A stretch of DNA of 64,000 bases from NCBI RefSeq assembly GCF_014199535.1, contig NZ_JACHNV010000003.1, forward strand, positions 172,714 to 236,713. The letters run 5' to 3'. Below are positions 27,632 through 36,720 of this stretch, piece by piece. Position 1 is the stretch's first letter. The number at the start of each line of letters is the position of its first letter. A model generated the notes under the pieces. It was not told where the DNA came from. It searched no databases and worked only from the letters and a program-made list of their open reading frames with translations. The stretch comes from Hymenobacter latericoloratus. Its GTDB lineage: Bacteria; Bacteroidota; Bacteroidia; Cytophagales; Hymenobacteraceae. A program made the position numbers and the translations under genes.

Positions 27632-28225
27632 CTACCCCTCGGCCAGAGCCCGGCACTCGGCGTGACGAGGACAGGTGGTGAGGTGGTCGTTGACGAGGCC
27701 GGCCGTTTGCATAATATTATAACACGCTACCGGGCCGGTCATCACAAATCCGCGTCGTTTCAGCTCCTGGCTCAGGGCCAGGCTGGCCGGGGTGGAGGGC
27801 GGAGGCGGGTTGTCGGGGGTGCGCTGGGTGTCAAGTGGGCTGCCCCCGACAAAGTTGTAGAAGAAGGGTAGGAGCCCAGCAGGGCCGCCTACCTCTTCGC
27901 GCAGCCGCAACCAGGCGCGGGCGTTCTGGAGGGTAGCTTCCAGCTTGCGTCGGTTGCGGATAATGCGCGGGTTTTGCATCAGCTCCGCTACCTCGGCCTC
28001 CCCAAACCGGGCCAGCCGCTCCGGCTCGAAACCGGCCAGCAGCTCCCGAAACGCCTCGCGCCGCCGCAGCACCACCGGAAAGTCAAAGCCCAGCTGGAAG
28101 GTGTGGAGCACTAGATACTCAAACAGAATATCCGGGTCGGCAACCGGCTCGCCCCATTCGTGGTCGTGGAAACTTTGGAGCAGTTCGTTCTGCTGCATCC
28201 AGACGCAGGGTGGAGGAGGGTTCAT
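27632..28225 (-). CDS. tag: DNA-3-methyladenine glycosylase I-family protein, divergent
   Basis: Tag-family protein of 197 aa; Tag removes 3-methyladenine from alkylated DNA. The zinc-snap ligands are kept: C7, H20 in FHDHEWG, and the C-terminal NDHLTTC His and Cys. The lysine/arginine-rich middle (RIIRNRRKLEATLQNARAWL) and STPASLALSQELKRRGF also match. The base-pocket residues known in E. coli Tag (Y16, E38, W46) align with F19, H41 and F49, so all three are replaced. It may recognise another lesion or have weak activity. It is a single gene between two hairpins. Confidence 0.85.
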   Translation of the reverse strand: MNPPPPCVWMQQNELLQSFHDHEWGEPVADPDILFEYLVLHTFQLGFDFPVVLRRREAFRELLAGFEPERLARFGEAEVAELMQNPRIIRNRRKLEATLQNARAWLRLREEVGGPAGLLPFFYNFVGGSPLDTQRTPDNPPPPSTPASLALSQELKRRGFVMTGPVACYNIMQTAGLVNDHLTTCPRHAECRALAEG

Positions 28226-28316
28226 GATGAAACAGGGGGTAGGGAACAGACAGGGTAACGCAGAACGTGTTTCAGTGGATGCCAGGCGGGTTGAGCCCCT
28301 GCGGCAGTTTCAGCAG

Positions 28317-28355
28317 AAAGCGGGGGTAGGAACCCATTGTTCCTACCCCCGCTTT
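28317..28355. terminator. Bidirectional hairpin terminator
   Basis: AAAGCGGGGGTAGGAAC (28317-28333) pairs perfectly with 28339-28355 around a 5-nt loop, followed by TT. It lies 45 bp past the GH127 stop on the minus strand and ends the arabinose operon. Confidence 0.85.
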
Positions 28356-28399
28356 TTATTCGAGGCCTGCCGTATCCCGCTCGGAATGACAACGAACTT

Positions 28400-30451
28400 T
28401 TACTTACCTACCGTCACTTCCTTCGGCTGGCGCGACACCAGATCTACGTCGGTGATTTGCTGGGGAAACCACACCACCATTTCGCCTTTGCCACGGTTGG
28501 CCCAGGCGTAGTACGGAATGGCCCTCATGATGTAGCGAGTGGTGCTGATGGAGGCGTTGGCGGTATCAATTTGTACGGCGGGTACCATAGCCTGCAGCTG
28601 CATGATGCCGTTGAGTTCCTCGGGCTGGTAGCTGGTAGTAAAACGGGTAGTGGCCGGCACGATGAGGTTGCTGGCTTTGCCGTTGTTGTCCTTCCACTCG
28701 GCGCAGTACACCACGGGGCCGCGCTGCAGGGCCACCCGGCCGAGGTTGTCCTGCACTTTGGGGTTAGCCACTACCTGGCGCACTTCCATGGGCAGCTTCA
28801 CCTCTACCACATCGCCGCGGTGCCACTTGCGGGGCAGGACGGCGTAGCCCTGGCGGGTGGTATACTGCACAGGCTTGCCATTCACCGTGATGCTGATTTT
28901 CTCTTGAGAGGGGGTAGCAAAGCGGTATAAATCGGAGGGAATGGCCTCGTTGCGGGCCCAGCCGGGCAGGCGCACCAACATGTTGAAATCGGTAGCAGCA
29001 GCGGGGCTGACGGTGAACTTCAGGTCGCCCTGCCAGGGGTAGTTGTGTTGCTGGGTAATGCGCACGGCCTTGTTGTTCACCTTCAGGTCAGTAGTGCCGC
29101 TGATGAACAGGTTGGCGTACACGTCGTTGCCTTTCTGGGCGTACACGTAGCCGGGCAAGGAAGGCATCAGGCGGGCCATGTTGGTGGGGCAGCAGCTGCA
29201 GTCGAACCAGCCGGCGCGCTGGGGCTCGGTCTGCGGAAAGCTCATGCTGTTCTTGATCTGCATGGCGTTGGAGTAGAAGAACGACTTGCCATCCAGCCCC
29301 ACGCCCGAAATCAGCCCATTGTAGAGCACTTTCTCCATCACGTCCACGTACTTGGCCTCGCCGTGGAGCTGGAACATGCGCTGGTTCCAGTACACGTTGG
29401 CTACCGAGGCGCAGGTTTCGTTGTAGGCCGTGGTGTTGGGCAGCTCGTAGTTGCCCCCGAACCTTTCGCCACCGGGCACGGCGCCGGTGCCGCCCGTTAC
29501 GTAGAGTTTTTTGCTGACCATGTTCTGCCAGATGCTGTCCACGGCCGCCAGCATCCGCTGGTCGCCGGTGAGAGCCGCTACGTCGGCCATGGCGGAGTAC
29601 AGGTATTCGGCGCGCACGGCGTGGCCCTCGGCCTCGCGCTGCTCTACCACTGGCTTGTGGTCCTGCCAGTACGAGCCGTTGCGCCAGGCATCCGGGCTTT
29701 TGGGGTCGTAGCCCTGGTACTTGCCGCGCTCTTCCAGGAAAAACCTGGCTGTGCTCAGGTATTCGGGCTTGCCCGTAACGCGGTAGAGCTTCACCAGGCC
29801 CATTTCCACAATCTCGTGGCCGGGGGCTACTCCGCGCTTGCCCGGCCCGAACACCGAGCACACCAGGTCGGCGTTCTTGAGGGCAACGCTGAGCAGGTTT
29901 TTCTTGCCGGTGGCCTCGTAGTGCGCCACGGCGGCCTCGTATAAGTGGCCCGAGTTGTAGAGCTCGTGGCTTAGCTCCCGCTCCTTCACCCAGCGCTCCG
30001 GCCCGGCCCACGCGTGGGGGTGGGCCGGGTCAATGGTGCGGGCCGTGTAGAGGTAGCCGTCGGGCTCCTGGGCGGCCGCTACTTTCTTGATCAGGGCATC
30101 CATGTACTCGTCCAGCTTTTCGTCGGGGTAGAGCCTGAGCGAATACGAGGCGCCTTCGAGGGTCTTGTAGATGTCCGTGTCGTCGAAGGGGAAGATGGTG
30201 GCGAACTTGCCCGACTTGGCCGCCGCCATTTCAAAATTTTTCACCCGGTTAGTGGCCTCGCAGCGCTGAAACGAGGCTGGAATGGTGACGTGGGTGTTGG
30301 TTTTGAGCCGGGGCAGCCAGAAGTTATCGGCCAACTTCACCTGCGTAAACGAAACGGCTTGGATAGGGTAGTCAGACCGCTTAACTGATTGCGCGAAGCC
30401 CGTGGTGGAAAAGAAGCCGGCAAAAGCTAGGAAGGGAAGAGAACGGTTCAT
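28400..30451 (-). CDS. GH127 beta-L-arabinofuranosidase
   Basis: Glycoside hydrolase family 127 (former DUF1680), 683 aa, which releases L-arabinose from beta-linked arabinofuranosides. The start at 30451 gives the signal peptide MNRSLPFLAFAGFFSTTGFA. The residues of the Bifidobacterium enzyme HypBA1 (E322, E338, C340, C417, C418) correspond to E329, E345, C347, C420 and C421: the zinc-bound cysteine nucleophile (CSCCPTN) and the acid/base with the same spacing (E329 to E345 is 16). A beta-sandwich follows the (alpha/alpha)6 barrel. An operator-type site sits 92 bp upstream of the start codon, so it can be expressed separately from the SSS symporter gene ahead of it. Confidence 0.92.
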   Translation of the reverse strand: MNRSLPFLAFAGFFSTTGFAQSVKRSDYPIQAVSFTQVKLADNFWLPRLKTNTHVTIPASFQRCEATNRVKNFEMAAAKSGKFATIFPFDDTDIYKTLEGASYSLRLYPDEKLDEYMDALIKKVAAAQEPDGYLYTARTIDPAHPHAWAGPERWVKERELSHELYNSGHLYEAAVAHYEATGKKNLLSVALKNADLVCSVFGPGKRGVAPGHEIVEMGLVKLYRVTGKPEYLSTARFFLEERGKYQGYDPKSPDAWRNGSYWQDHKPVVEQREAEGHAVRAEYLYSAMADVAALTGDQRMLAAVDSIWQNMVSKKLYVTGGTGAVPGGERFGGNYELPNTTAYNETCASVANVYWNQRMFQLHGEAKYVDVMEKVLYNGLISGVGLDGKSFFYSNAMQIKNSMSFPQTEPQRAGWFDCSCCPTNMARLMPSLPGYVYAQKGNDVYANLFISGTTDLKVNNKAVRITQQHNYPWQGDLKFTVSPAAATDFNMLVRLPGWARNEAIPSDLYRFATPSQEKISITVNGKPVQYTTRQGYAVLPRKWHRGDVVEVKLPMEVRQVVANPKVQDNLGRVALQRGPVVYCAEWKDNNGKASNLIVPATTRFTTSYQPEELNGIMQLQAMVPAVQIDTANASISTTRYIMRAIPYYAWANRGKGEMVVWFPQQITDVDLVSRQPKEVTVGK

Positions 30452-30542
30452 GGGAAGGACGGGGGTAGGAGGTTCAGAGCGAAGGTGATTTTGCGGAGTC
30501 AGCCCGCCGGCAACTAATTGGGCATCAATATAACTACTGCTG

Positions 30543-30556
30543 CACAAACGATTGTG
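30543..30556. promoter_or_regulatory. LacI-type operator, GH127 gene
   Basis: CACAAACGATTGTG, a full match to CACAAWCGWTTGTG, 92 bp upstream of the GH127 start codon and just behind the symporter terminator. Confidence 0.75.
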
Positions 30557-30568
30557 TTGCTTGTTAAA

Positions 30569-30600
30569 ACAAAAGGGCGGTAACCACACCACCCTTCTGT
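30569..30600 (-). terminator. Terminator of the symporter gene
   Basis: On the minus strand AAGGGTGG pairs with CCGCCCTT (one T.G pair) around an 8-nt loop, then TTGTTTT. It lies 46 bp after the symporter stop and before the GH127 operator. Confidence 0.6.
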
Positions 30601-30645
30601 TTTACTACGCCTTGATAAAGGCTAAGCAATGATGACCAACGGAGC

Positions 30646-32331
30646 CTACCAATAAATGGTGTAAAGAACCGTGAGCAGCGCGATAATTACAGTGGAGCCA
30701 ATAACGAAGCCGCGGTGAGGGCGGAACATGCTGGCATCTACCTCAAGGCCTTTGGTTTTCACGCCCCGGCCGGTTTCAATCAGGCTGATTACCACCATGG
30801 CCAGCACGCAAAGCACGAACACAATGCCCATCCGGTCTAGGAAAGGAATTTCGTAGGGAGCGCCCGGGCTGGGCTGCACGGCAAAGCCAATGGATGACAG
30901 GCCCGATAGGTCCGTCAGGTTCGGCAGGGCCTTCAGAATAACCGAGAGCACAAAGCCGCCCACAGTAGCAAACAGAGCCGCCGAAGAGGTAGTGCGCTTC
31001 CAGAAGAAGCCCAAGATGAACATAGCAAAAATGCCCGGCGACACGAAACCAGTGTACTCCTGAATGAACTCGAAGCCACCCTTCTTATCGATACCCAGAT
31101 GGGGGGCAATCAGCACGCCCAGCAGCATGGCTACTACCACCGTAATCTTACCCACCGATACCAGCTTCTTTTCCGAAGCCTCGCGGTTGAACACCTTCTG
31201 GTACACGTCGAGGGTGAAGATGGTAGCAATAGAGTTGGCTTTACCGGCCAGCGAGGCTACTACGGCCGCCGTGAGAGCGGCGAAGGACAGACCCTTCAGT
31301 CCTACCGGCAGAATGTTCAGCAGCACGGGGTAGGCGCGGTCGGGGTTCAACTCCCCGTTCTGCATCATCTCCGTGCCGAACACGTTTTCCTTGTACAGCA
31401 CGTAAGCGGCGATACCCGGCAGCACCACGATAATGGGCATCAGCAACTTCAGGAAAGCAGCGAACAAGAGGCCGTTACGAGCCGTGGGCAGGTCGGCGCC
31501 GAGGGCGCGCTGGGTGATGTACTGGTTGCAGCCCCAGTAGTTCAGGTTCACAATCCACATACCGCCGAGTAGCACCGTCAGGCCGGGCAGGGCGCTGTAG
31601 TTGGGATTTTCCCGCTCCAGAATCATGTGGAAGTGGTCGTTGGCCTGGGAGGTCATTTGCGAGAAGCCCGCCAGCACGCCCGACTGGCCGTAGTGCTCAG
31701 CTACCAGGTTCAGGGCCAGGTAGGTGGTAGCCAAACCGCCCAGAATCAGGAAGAACACCTGAATTACGTCGGTAAAGCCGATAACCTTCATGCCCCCCAG
31801 GGTGATGATGATGGCAAAGGCCGCCAGCGCGTACATGCAGAACGTCAGGTTCAGGCCCGAGATGCTGCTTACGGCAATAGCGCCGAGGTAGAGAATGGAG
31901 GTCAGGTTTACCACCACGTAGAGCGCCAGCCAGAAAATGGCCATAATCATGGCTACGGTGCCGTTGTAGCGCTGGCTCAGGAACTGGGGCATCGTGAAGA
32001 TCTTATTCTTCAGATACACCGGAATGAAGAACACGGCCACAATAATGAGCGTGAGAGCGGCCATCCACTCGTAGGTAGCAATGGCCAGACCCATCTTGAA
32101 GCCGGAGCCCGACATGCCCACAAACTGCTCAGCCGAGATGTTGGAGGCAATGAGCGAGGAGCCGATGGCCCACCACGTCAGGGAGCCTTCGGCCAGAAAG
32201 TAATCTTTAGAATCCCCCTCCATGGTACCGTCATGACCAGTTTTCCGACGGTAAATCCAGATGCCGTAGCCGGCAACTATGGTGAAATAGACAAAGAAAA
32301 CGATGTAATCAATCGTAGCGAGTTGGTTCAT
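30646..32331 (-). CDS. SSS-family sodium/sugar symporter
   Basis: Sodium:solute symporter of 561 aa with about 14 predicted helices. The N terminus is MNQLATIDYIVFFVYFTIVA. The family pattern SSLIASNISAEQFVGMSGSG lies near residue 60, with GGMKVIGFTDVIQ further on. It follows araA, araD, araB and galM in the same direction, so L-arabinose uptake across the inner membrane is the likely role. This would let the cell import free arabinose released by the periplasmic GH43, GH51 and GH127 enzymes. Confidence 0.9.
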   Translation of the reverse strand: MNQLATIDYIVFFVYFTIVAGYGIWIYRRKTGHDGTMEGDSKDYFLAEGSLTWWAIGSSLIASNISAEQFVGMSGSGFKMGLAIATYEWMAALTLIIVAVFFIPVYLKNKIFTMPQFLSQRYNGTVAMIMAIFWLALYVVVNLTSILYLGAIAVSSISGLNLTFCMYALAAFAIIITLGGMKVIGFTDVIQVFFLILGGLATTYLALNLVAEHYGQSGVLAGFSQMTSQANDHFHMILERENPNYSALPGLTVLLGGMWIVNLNYWGCNQYITQRALGADLPTARNGLLFAAFLKLLMPIIVVLPGIAAYVLYKENVFGTEMMQNGELNPDRAYPVLLNILPVGLKGLSFAALTAAVVASLAGKANSIATIFTLDVYQKVFNREASEKKLVSVGKITVVVAMLLGVLIAPHLGIDKKGGFEFIQEYTGFVSPGIFAMFILGFFWKRTTSSAALFATVGGFVLSVILKALPNLTDLSGLSSIGFAVQPSPGAPYEIPFLDRMGIVFVLCVLAMVVISLIETGRGVKTKGLEVDASMFRPHRGFVIGSTVIIALLTVLYTIYW

Positions 32332-32395
32332 TGGGGAGGAAACAGTAGGGCTTTAAGGTGCGGATGCGGATGAAGATTTCAGAAAAGTAGTGAAA

Positions 32396-33886
32396 TTATC
32401 GTCCGCTAAAAGCCACTTCGTTGTAACGAAGCTCATTTTTAAAGGTCCGCAGCTTGGTTTCCTCGTCGATGATGACATACTCGATGCCGGCCATTTCGGC
32501 AAAATCTTCCAGATACTCAGCGGTCAGGTTCTGGCTGTAGCCGGTGTGGTGGGCGCCACCGGCGTAAATCCAGGCGGCCGCGCCTACGCTCAGGCTGGGC
32601 TTCACTTTCCAGAGCACGCGGGCCACGGGCAGCTTGGGCAAATCCTGCTCCGGGGCTACGGCTTCCACTTCGTTTACCACCAGGCGGAAGCGGTGGCCCA
32701 AATCCACGATGGTGGCGTTCAGGGCCGGGCCGGCGGGGCAGTTGAACACCAGGCGGGCGGGGTCAGCTTTGCCGCCAATGCCCAGGGGATGTACTTCCAC
32801 CTTTGGCTTGCCCTCGGCAATAGAGGGGCAGATTTCCAGCATGTGGGAGCCGAGCACCTGCTCGTTGCCGGGCTGGAAATGGTAGGTGTAGTCTTCCATG
32901 AAGGAGTTGCCGCCGGGCAGGCCGGCGCCCATCACTTTCATGGCGCGCACCAGGGCCGAGGTTTTCCAGTCACCTTCGCCGCCGAAGCCGTAGCCCTCGG
33001 CCATCAGGCGCTGGGTAGCAATACCGGGCAGCTGGGCCATGCCGTGCAAATCCTCGAAGGTATCCGTGAAGCCAATGGCCTTGGTGTCCTGCAGAAACTG
33101 GCGCATGCCCACTTCAATCCGGGCCGCCTCGCGCAAACTCTCGCGCTGGGCGCCGCCTTCTTTGAGGTCAGCGGCCAGTTCATACTCCTGCTCGTAGGTT
33201 GCCAGCAGGGCGTTTACCTGCTCGTCGCTTACCTCCTTGATAACGGCTACCAGGTCGCCGATGCCGTAGGTGTTCACGGAGTAGCCAAACTTCAGCTCGG
33301 CTTCTACTTTGTCGCCTTCCGTTACGGCCACGTAGCGCATGTTGTCGCCGAAGCGCACGATGCGGGCGCCCTGCCAGTCGGCCCAGGCCGAGGCGGCGCG
33401 GGCCCAGATGCTGAGGCGCTCATGCACCTCCGGGCTCTGCCAATGGCCTACCACCACTTTGCGCTTCAGCTTCAGGCGGGCCCCAATAAAGCCAAACTCC
33501 CGGTCGCCGTGCGCCGATTGGTTGGTGTTCATGAAGTCCATGTCAATGTCCTGCCACGGAATGTCGCGGTTGAACTGGGTGTGCAGGTGGGCCAGGGGTT
33601 TCTGCAGAATCTTCAGGCCGTTGATCCACATTTTGGCCGGCGAGAAGGTGTGCATCCAGGCAATCAGGCCCACGCAGTTCTGGGTGGTGTTGGCCTCCTG
33701 CACCAGCTGGTAAATCTCGTCGGGGCCCGTCAGCACGGGCTTGTACACGATTTTGATGGGTAGGGCCGAGCCGAGGGCCTCGGCAATCTGCTGGGAGTGC
33801 TGGGCTACCTGCTCCAGGGTTTCGGGGCCGTAGAGGTGCTGGCTGCCGGTGATAAACCAGGCTTCGTAGTGCGAAATGTCAATCAT
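32396..33886 (-). CDS. araA: L-arabinose isomerase
   Basis: AraA, 496 aa, converts L-arabinose to L-ribulose with a divalent metal. The start at 33886 gives [20 protein letters not shown], the normal AraA N terminus; a longer open frame into the spacer is ignored. Metal and catalytic residues are seen in [14 protein letters not shown] (Glu), [10 protein letters not shown] (Glu), [12 protein letters not shown] (His) and [10 protein letters not shown] (His). Length matches the family. It lies 64 bp ahead of the symporter gene and 224 bp behind araD, a gap filled by GC-rich repeats. Confidence 0.95.
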   Translation of the reverse strand: MIDISHYEAWFITGSQHLYGPETLEQVAQHSQQIAEALGSALPIKIVYKPVLTGPDEIYQLVQEANTTQNCVGLIAWMHTFSPAKMWINGLKILQKPLAHLHTQFNRDIPWQDIDMDFMNTNQSAHGDREFGFIGARLKLKRKVVVGHWQSPEVHERLSIWARAASAWADWQGARIVRFGDNMRYVAVTEGDKVEAELKFGYSVNTYGIGDLVAVIKEVSDEQVNALLATYEQEYELAADLKEGGAQRESLREAARIEVGMRQFLQDTKAIGFTDTFEDLHGMAQLPGIATQRLMAEGYGFGGEGDWKTSALVRAMKVMGAGLPGGNSFMEDYTYHFQPGNEQVLGSHMLEICPSIAEGKPKVEVHPLGIGGKADPARLVFNCPAGPALNATIVDLGHRFRLVVNEVEAVAPEQDLPKLPVARVLWKVKPSLSVGAAAWIYAGGAHHTGYSQNLTAEYLEDFAEMAGIEYVIIDEETKLRTFKNELRYNEVAFSGR

Positions 33887-33897
33887 GAGGAAAGGCG

Positions 33898-34114
33898 GTA
33901 GGGGCGGGGCTGGTCCCCGCCCATCGTTGAACGATGTAGGTGGTCGGCGCAAGGGGTAGGCCGGCAGCGTACGATGAGGTTGCCCTGGCGCGGATAGTGA
34001 AGAATAGTAAGCTTTCGATGGTGCCGCCGGTGTGGGCGGGGGCAAGCCCCGCACCCTACCGGACGAACCCTGAATAGTGCGAGTGCATGGGCGGGGGCGA
34101 GCCCCGCACCCTAC
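33898..34114. repeat. GGGCGGGGGCAAGCCCCGC repeats
   Basis: Two direct copies of GGGCGGGGGC[A/G]AGCCCCGC followed by ACCCTAC end at about 34061 and 34114. A related inverted copy (GTAGGGGCGGGGCTGGTCCCC) starts near 33898. Each copy can fold back on itself. They separate araA from araD inside the operon. Confidence 0.65.
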
Positions 34115-34809
34115 TGCCCGTAGTACGAATGCAGGCCGTGCTTGCGCTCGTAGTGCTTCTTGATGAGGGAGTCCTTGAGACGGGGCACGTCGGGGCGGAG
34201 GGTGCAGCTGAGGTAAGCCATGCGGGCTACTTCTTCCAGCACGGCGCTGTGGTACACGGCTTTTTCCACCGTTTTGCCCCAGGTGAAGGGCGCGTGGTTG
34301 CTCAGGAGTACCATTTCCACCTCCTCCGGCGAGAGGCCGCGGCGCTGGAATTCATTGATGATCTGCCAGCCGGTCTGGTGCTCGTAGTCGCCGGCAATCA
34401 TGTCGTCGCTCATCGGCGGGGCGCAGGGGATGTCGGCCGTGAGGTGGTCGGCGTGGGTAGTGCCCAGGATGGGAATGTCGAGCTGGGCCTGGGCCCAGGC
34501 AGTAGCGTAGGTGGAGTGCGTGTGCACGATGCCCCCGATGTGCTCCCAGTGCGAGTACAGCACGGCGTGCGTTTTCGTATCCGACGACGGCCGCTTCGTG
34601 CCTTCCACTATCTCATTAGCAAAGCTCACGATGACAATGTCCTCGGGCCGGAGGGTAGCGTAGGGCACGCCGCTGGGCTTGATGGCAAACACGCGGTTCT
34701 CGCGGTCCACTACGCTGGCGTTGCCGAAGGTGAAGAGCACCAGCCCGAGCTGGGGCAGCTGCATATTGGCCTCGTAGCAGGCCTGCTTTAAGTCTTGGTA
34801 CTGGCTCAT
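34111..34809 (-). CDS. araD: L-ribulose-5-phosphate 4-epimerase
   Basis: AraD, 232 aa, converts L-ribulose 5-phosphate to D-xylulose 5-phosphate by a zinc-dependent retro-aldol reaction. Zinc ligands are seen in [16 protein letters not shown] (two His) and in the later [11 protein letters not shown] (His). The phosphate-binding pattern GNASVVDRE lies near residue 30. Its start codon overlaps the araB stop by four bases (34806-34809), a sign of translational coupling. The C terminus HGLHSYYGQ is typical. Confidence 0.95.
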   Translation of the reverse strand: MSQYQDLKQACYEANMQLPQLGLVLFTFGNASVVDRENRVFAIKPSGVPYATLRPEDIVIVSFANEIVEGTKRPSSDTKTHAVLYSHWEHIGGIVHTHSTYATAWAQAQLDIPILGTTHADHLTADIPCAPPMSDDMIAGDYEHQTGWQIINEFQRRGLSPEEVEMVLLSNHAPFTWGKTVEKAVYHSAVLEEVARMAYLSCTLRPDVPRLKDSLIKKHYERKHGLHSYYGQ

Positions 34810-36527
34810 GCGTGGTCAACCAGCTCGGTTTCGGCCACTTCGCCGGCCGGCAGCTGGGTAGCTTGTTCAACATACTGCCCGAAGGCCTGGTACTGCTCGT
34901 AGCGGCGCTGGTGGTCGGCTACGCGGGCGGGGTTGGGCGAGTAGGTTTCGGCGAAGCCATTGCCCATGGCCTGCTGGGCCGCTACCACGCTGGGGTGAAT
35001 GCCGGCGGCTACGGCCGCGTACATGGCCGCGCCCAGGGCCGGAGCCTGGTCCGATTCGGCCACTTTGATGGGGCGGTTGAGCACGTCGGCCAGGGTCTGC
35101 ATCATAAAGCCCGATTTCTTTGCTACCCCGCCCAGGCCAATCACCTGCTTAATAGGAATGCCTTCCTGCTCGAAGCGCTCCACAATTTGCTTGGAGCCGT
35201 AGCAGATGGATTCCACCAGAGCCCGGAAAATCTGGGGCGCCGAGGTACCCATGGTCAGGTTCATGATAGCGCCTTTCAGGGCCTGGTTGGCGTCGGGCGT
35301 GCGGCGGCCGTTCACCCAGTCCAGGGCCAGTACCTGCGACTCGTCGGGGTGTACGGCGGCAGCGGCTTTGTTCAGCTCGGCCATCATCCTGTCGCTCAGC
35401 TCCTCGCGCAGGGCGGCTTGCTGCTCCGAGGTTAAAGCCGCTGACTGGGGTAGGAGGGCGCGCAGGGGCCACTCAATTACCCCCCGGAACCAGGCCAGCA
35501 GGTCGCCCACGGCCGATTGGCCGGCTTCCAGCCCCAGCATGCCGGGAATCACGGAGCCATCCACCTGCCCGCAGATGCCGGGTACCAGCTTGCCGCCGAC
35601 TTCGTTCATGGGGGCCACCACAATGTCGCAGGTGGAAGTGCCCATCACCTTTACCATGGAATAGGCCTCAATTTCGCCCGCTACGGCGCCGGCGTGGGCA
35701 TCGAAGGAGCCCACGGCTACCACCGTGCTGGTGGTTAGGCCCAGGCGCTGGGCCCACTCCTCTGACAGCGTGCCGGCTACTTCATCGGCGGTGTAGGTTT
35801 GCTCGAACAGCCGCTCGCGCAGACCGCCCAGCTTGGGTTCGAGCAGGGTCAGGAACTCCTCGGAGGGTAGGCCGCCCCAGCTTTCGTGCCACATGGCCTT
35901 GTGGCCGGCGGCGCAGCGGCTGCGCTTAAAGGTTTTCAGCTCGCCGCCCGTGAGCAGCAGGGTCAGCCAGTCGCAGTGCTCCATCCAGGAGTAGGCGGCC
36001 TGGGCCACGGCCTCGTCCTCGCGCACCACGTGGGCTATCTTGGCCCAGAACCACTCCGAGGAGTAGATGCCGCCCTCGAACTGGGTATAATCAGGGCCGC
36101 CCCAGGTGCGGGCTTTGTGGTTGATTTCGGCGGCTTCGGGCAGGGCCGTGTGGTCCTTCCAAAGCACGAACATGGCGTTCGGGTTGTCCTCGAAGCCCGG
36201 CTTGAGGGCCAGGGCTACCCCGTGCTCGTCCACCGGACCCGGCGTGGAGCCCGTGGTATCCACGGCCAGGCCTACAATCTGCTCAGCCGACACGTGCTGG
36301 GCCACCCGGCGCACGGTAGCTTCCAGACCCTCAATGTGGTCCAAGGGATGCTGGCGGAACTGGTTTTTGGTGGCGTTGCAGTAGCGCTGCTCTTTCCAGC
36401 GGGCGTAGGGGTGCACGGCCTGGGCTATTTCCTGGCCGGTATGGGCATTCACCAGCACGGCCCGCACGGAATCGGAGCCGTAGTCGATGCCGATAACGTA
36501 GGCTTCGGAGGAGGTTGGGTTTTCCAC
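34806..36527 (-). CDS. araB: L-ribulokinase
   Basis: FGGY-family kinase of 573 aa that phosphorylates L-ribulose. The N-terminal nucleotide-fold motif is YVIGIDYGSDSVRAVLV. Also seen are WKDHTALPEAAEINHKA, LALDWVNGRRTPDAN, the GLGGVAKKSGFMMQTLADVL phosphate segment and the FGGY signature region GAAMYAAVAAG. It lies between galM and araD and overlaps araD by four bases. The gap to galM carries a long octad inverted repeat. Confidence 0.95.
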   Translation of the reverse strand: MENPTSSEAYVIGIDYGSDSVRAVLVNAHTGQEIAQAVHPYARWKEQRYCNATKNQFRQHPLDHIEGLEATVRRVAQHVSAEQIVGLAVDTTGSTPGPVDEHGVALALKPGFEDNPNAMFVLWKDHTALPEAAEINHKARTWGGPDYTQFEGGIYSSEWFWAKIAHVVREDEAVAQAAYSWMEHCDWLTLLLTGGELKTFKRSRCAAGHKAMWHESWGGLPSEEFLTLLEPKLGGLRERLFEQTYTADEVAGTLSEEWAQRLGLTTSTVVAVGSFDAHAGAVAGEIEAYSMVKVMGTSTCDIVVAPMNEVGGKLVPGICGQVDGSVIPGMLGLEAGQSAVGDLLAWFRGVIEWPLRALLPQSAALTSEQQAALREELSDRMMAELNKAAAAVHPDESQVLALDWVNGRRTPDANQALKGAIMNLTMGTSAPQIFRALVESICYGSKQIVERFEQEGIPIKQVIGLGGVAKKSGFMMQTLADVLNRPIKVAESDQAPALGAAMYAAVAAGIHPSVVAAQQAMGNGFAETYSPNPARVADHQRRYEQYQAFGQYVEQATQLPAGEVAETELVDHA

Positions 36528-36540
36528 AGGGAAAGGTAAT

Positions 36541-36720
36541 GGGGTGATGAGGTGAATCGTAGTGAGGGAAGGTGGTGGGCGATGAGGTGAATCGTAAGGA
36601 GGTAAGGAAGAATAGAGCGTGATAAGTCAACCGAAGCAACCTCTCCCGCAGATCTTTGGGTATCGTCTGGTATCTTCATCACCTCCTTACGATTCACCTC
36701 ATCACCTTATCACCTCCTCA
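36541..36720. repeat. Inverted repeat with octad (GAGGTGAN-like) arms
   Basis: The right arm read in reverse complement (from 36720) gives GAGGTGAT, AAGGTGAT, GAGGTGAA, TCGTAAGG, AGGTGATG in 8-nt steps. The left arm contains GATGAGGTGAATCGTAAGG and a partial second copy, GATGAGGTGAATCGTAGTG. Arms are separated by about 75 nt. It fills the whole gap between araB and galM. Confidence 0.7.
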
